A stretch of DNA of 5,032 bases, taken from an uncultured Myxococcales bacterium (GTDB taxonomy: Bacteria; Myxococcota_A; UBA9042). Position numbers and translations under genes: made by a program. The stretch is taken from the NCBI GenBank assembly GCA_903917305.1, contig CAIXAA010000029.1:1-5032 (forward strand), given 5' to 3'. Of this stretch, positions 4,254 through 5,032 are shown in pieces. The notes beneath the pieces are model-generated. The model searched no databases. It was not told the DNA's origin and saw only the letters and a list, made by a program, of their open reading frames with translations. Numbering within the stretch: the first letter of the stretch is position 1; every line of letters starts with the position of its first letter.

Positions 4254-5032
4254 ATGCCTGCCGACCTTGCCAGCCTGATCGAACACCAGAAAGTGATCGT
4301 GTGTGTCGGCGCGGGCGGCGTCGGCAAGACGACGCTGTCGGCGGCCATCGGCGTCGCCGCGGCGCAGGCGGGCCGGCGCACGCTGGTGCTGACGGTGGAC
4401 CCCGCGCGCCGCCTGGCGAATGCCCTCGGATTGGCTGCGTTTTCGGAGCAGGTCCAGCGCATCAGCGTCGCCGATTTCGCCGCGCAAGGCTGCGTCGTCG
4501 CCCAGCCGCTCGATGCGGTCATGCTCGATGTGAAGCGCACCTTCGACCGCGTCGTGGCGCGCTACGCCCGTACGCCGGAAAGCCGCGACATCATTCTGAA
4601 CCACCCGTTCTACCGCCAGGCTTCCACGGCGCTGGCCGGCTCGCAGGAGTACATGGCCAGCGAGCGCCTGTACGAATGCGCGATGTCGGGCGAGTACGAC
4701 CTCGTGGTGCTCGACACGCCGCCGTCGGTGCACGCGCTCGACTTCCTCGACGCACCTGGCCGCCTTGTCGATCTGTTTGATTCTCCTGCGTTTCGGATGC
4801 TCCTGAAGCCGCCTGGTCGCGTGCGCAGCGGCATGTTCCGCACCGGCTCGGTGGTCATGCGCGGCCTGTCCAAGTTCACCAGCGTGGAGATGTTCAGCAA
4901 TCTGCTGGAGTTCTTCTCGCACCTCTCGGAGACCTTCGACGGCTTCGTCGCCCGCGCCCGCGAGGTCCAGGCCTTGCTGGCCAGCGCCCAGACGAGCTTC
5001 GTGCTGGTGGCGGCCTGCGACACGCCGAGCAC
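4254..5032 (+). CDS. ArsA/Get3-family P-loop ATPase, C-terminus cut by window edge
   Basis: The visible 259 residues are the N-terminal part of an ArsA/Get3-type ATPase, soluble and probably dimeric. The nucleotide site is complete so far. The P-loop is GAGGVGKTT (19-27) with Lys25. TVDPARRLANALG (47-59) carries the DPA signature of ArsA/Get3 proteins. DLVVLDTPPSVHALDFLDAP (149-168) is the second acidic motif, with Asp154. The position of the signature lysine of deviant Walker A motifs (GKGGVGKT) is Ala20; GAGG forms are, from memory, known in paired bacterial ArsA-like proteins such as mycobacterial Rv3680. That pairing suggests a sister ATPase gene could follow beyond the edge. Family members handle arsenite, tail-anchored proteins or envelope tasks; nothing here decides which. 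ATG 4254 has only a weak GCGAG before it, and an in-frame GTG at 4227 is an alternative. It is divergent from pyrE. Confidence 0.88.
   Translation, partial: MPADLASLIEHQKVIVCVGAGGVGKTTLSAAIGVAAAQAGRRTLVLTVDPARRLANALGLAAFSEQVQRISVADFAAQGCVVAQPLDAVMLDVKRTFDRVVARYARTPESRDIILNHPFYRQASTALAGSQEYMASERLYECAMSGEYDLVVLDTPPSVHALDFLDAPGRLVDLFDSPAFRMLLKPPGRVRSGMFRTGSVVMRGLSKFTSVEMFSNLLEFFSHLSETFDGFVARAREVQALLASAQTSFVLVAACDTPS

Noticed and set aside
4098..4922. Extension of the pyrE frame upstream to 4922
   Set aside because: It is antisense to the ArsA-like gene. The pyrE start at 4097 has a good GGAGG and the resulting length matches the family.
4610..5032. Minus-strand 140-residue frame at the right edge
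   Set aside because: It is antisense to the ArsA-like ATPase, whose motifs are clear, and has no domain of its own.

Overview
The window looks like a piece of a GC-rich bacterial chromosome. The Ala/Asp/Gly-rich lipoprotein linker, the wording of the metalloprotease, and the mix of genes suggest a deltaproteobacterial or Myxococcota-like organism. This is an inference from protein style; no rRNA or other marker is present. I found no mobile element, CRISPR array, tRNA or phage gene.

Layout, left to right. (1) 1083-1, minus strand: a lipoprotein with a zinc-metalloprotease signature (HExxHxxGxxH), cut off by the left edge. (2) 1084-1548: a non-coding divergent region. It holds C-tracts and inverted repeats, two copies of TTGGAAAC one helical turn apart, weak promoter-like elements for both directions, and a nested inverted repeat just before the next gene. 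(3) 1549-2934, plus strand: amtB, an ammonium channel with all its pore residues. (4) 2976-3506, plus strand, 41 bases later: a small secreted protein that looks like an outer-membrane beta-barrel, probably in the same transcript. (5) 4097-3507, minus strand: pyrE, orotate phosphoribosyltransferase. It converges on the barrel gene so tightly that the two stop codons abut as TGATCA. (6) 4098-4253: a short divergent region with promoter-like elements for both sides and an inverted repeat next to a T-tract. (7) 4254-5032, plus strand: the N-terminal part of an ArsA/Get3-type ATPase, cut off by the right edge.

The genes do not form one obvious pathway. amtB takes up ammonium and pyrE makes orotidylate for pyrimidines. 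The metalloprotease lipoprotein and the barrel protein are envelope proteins. The ArsA-like ATPase belongs to a P-loop family that handles metalloids, membrane-protein insertion or less defined envelope tasks. amtB has no glnK next to it in this window, which is less common than the glnK-amtB pair.

No clear new system is visible. The points most worth a second look are the nested inverted repeat in the amtB leader, the two mutually exclusive hairpins before the ArsA-like gene, the sigma-54-like site before the metalloprotease, and the missing signature lysine in the ATPase.
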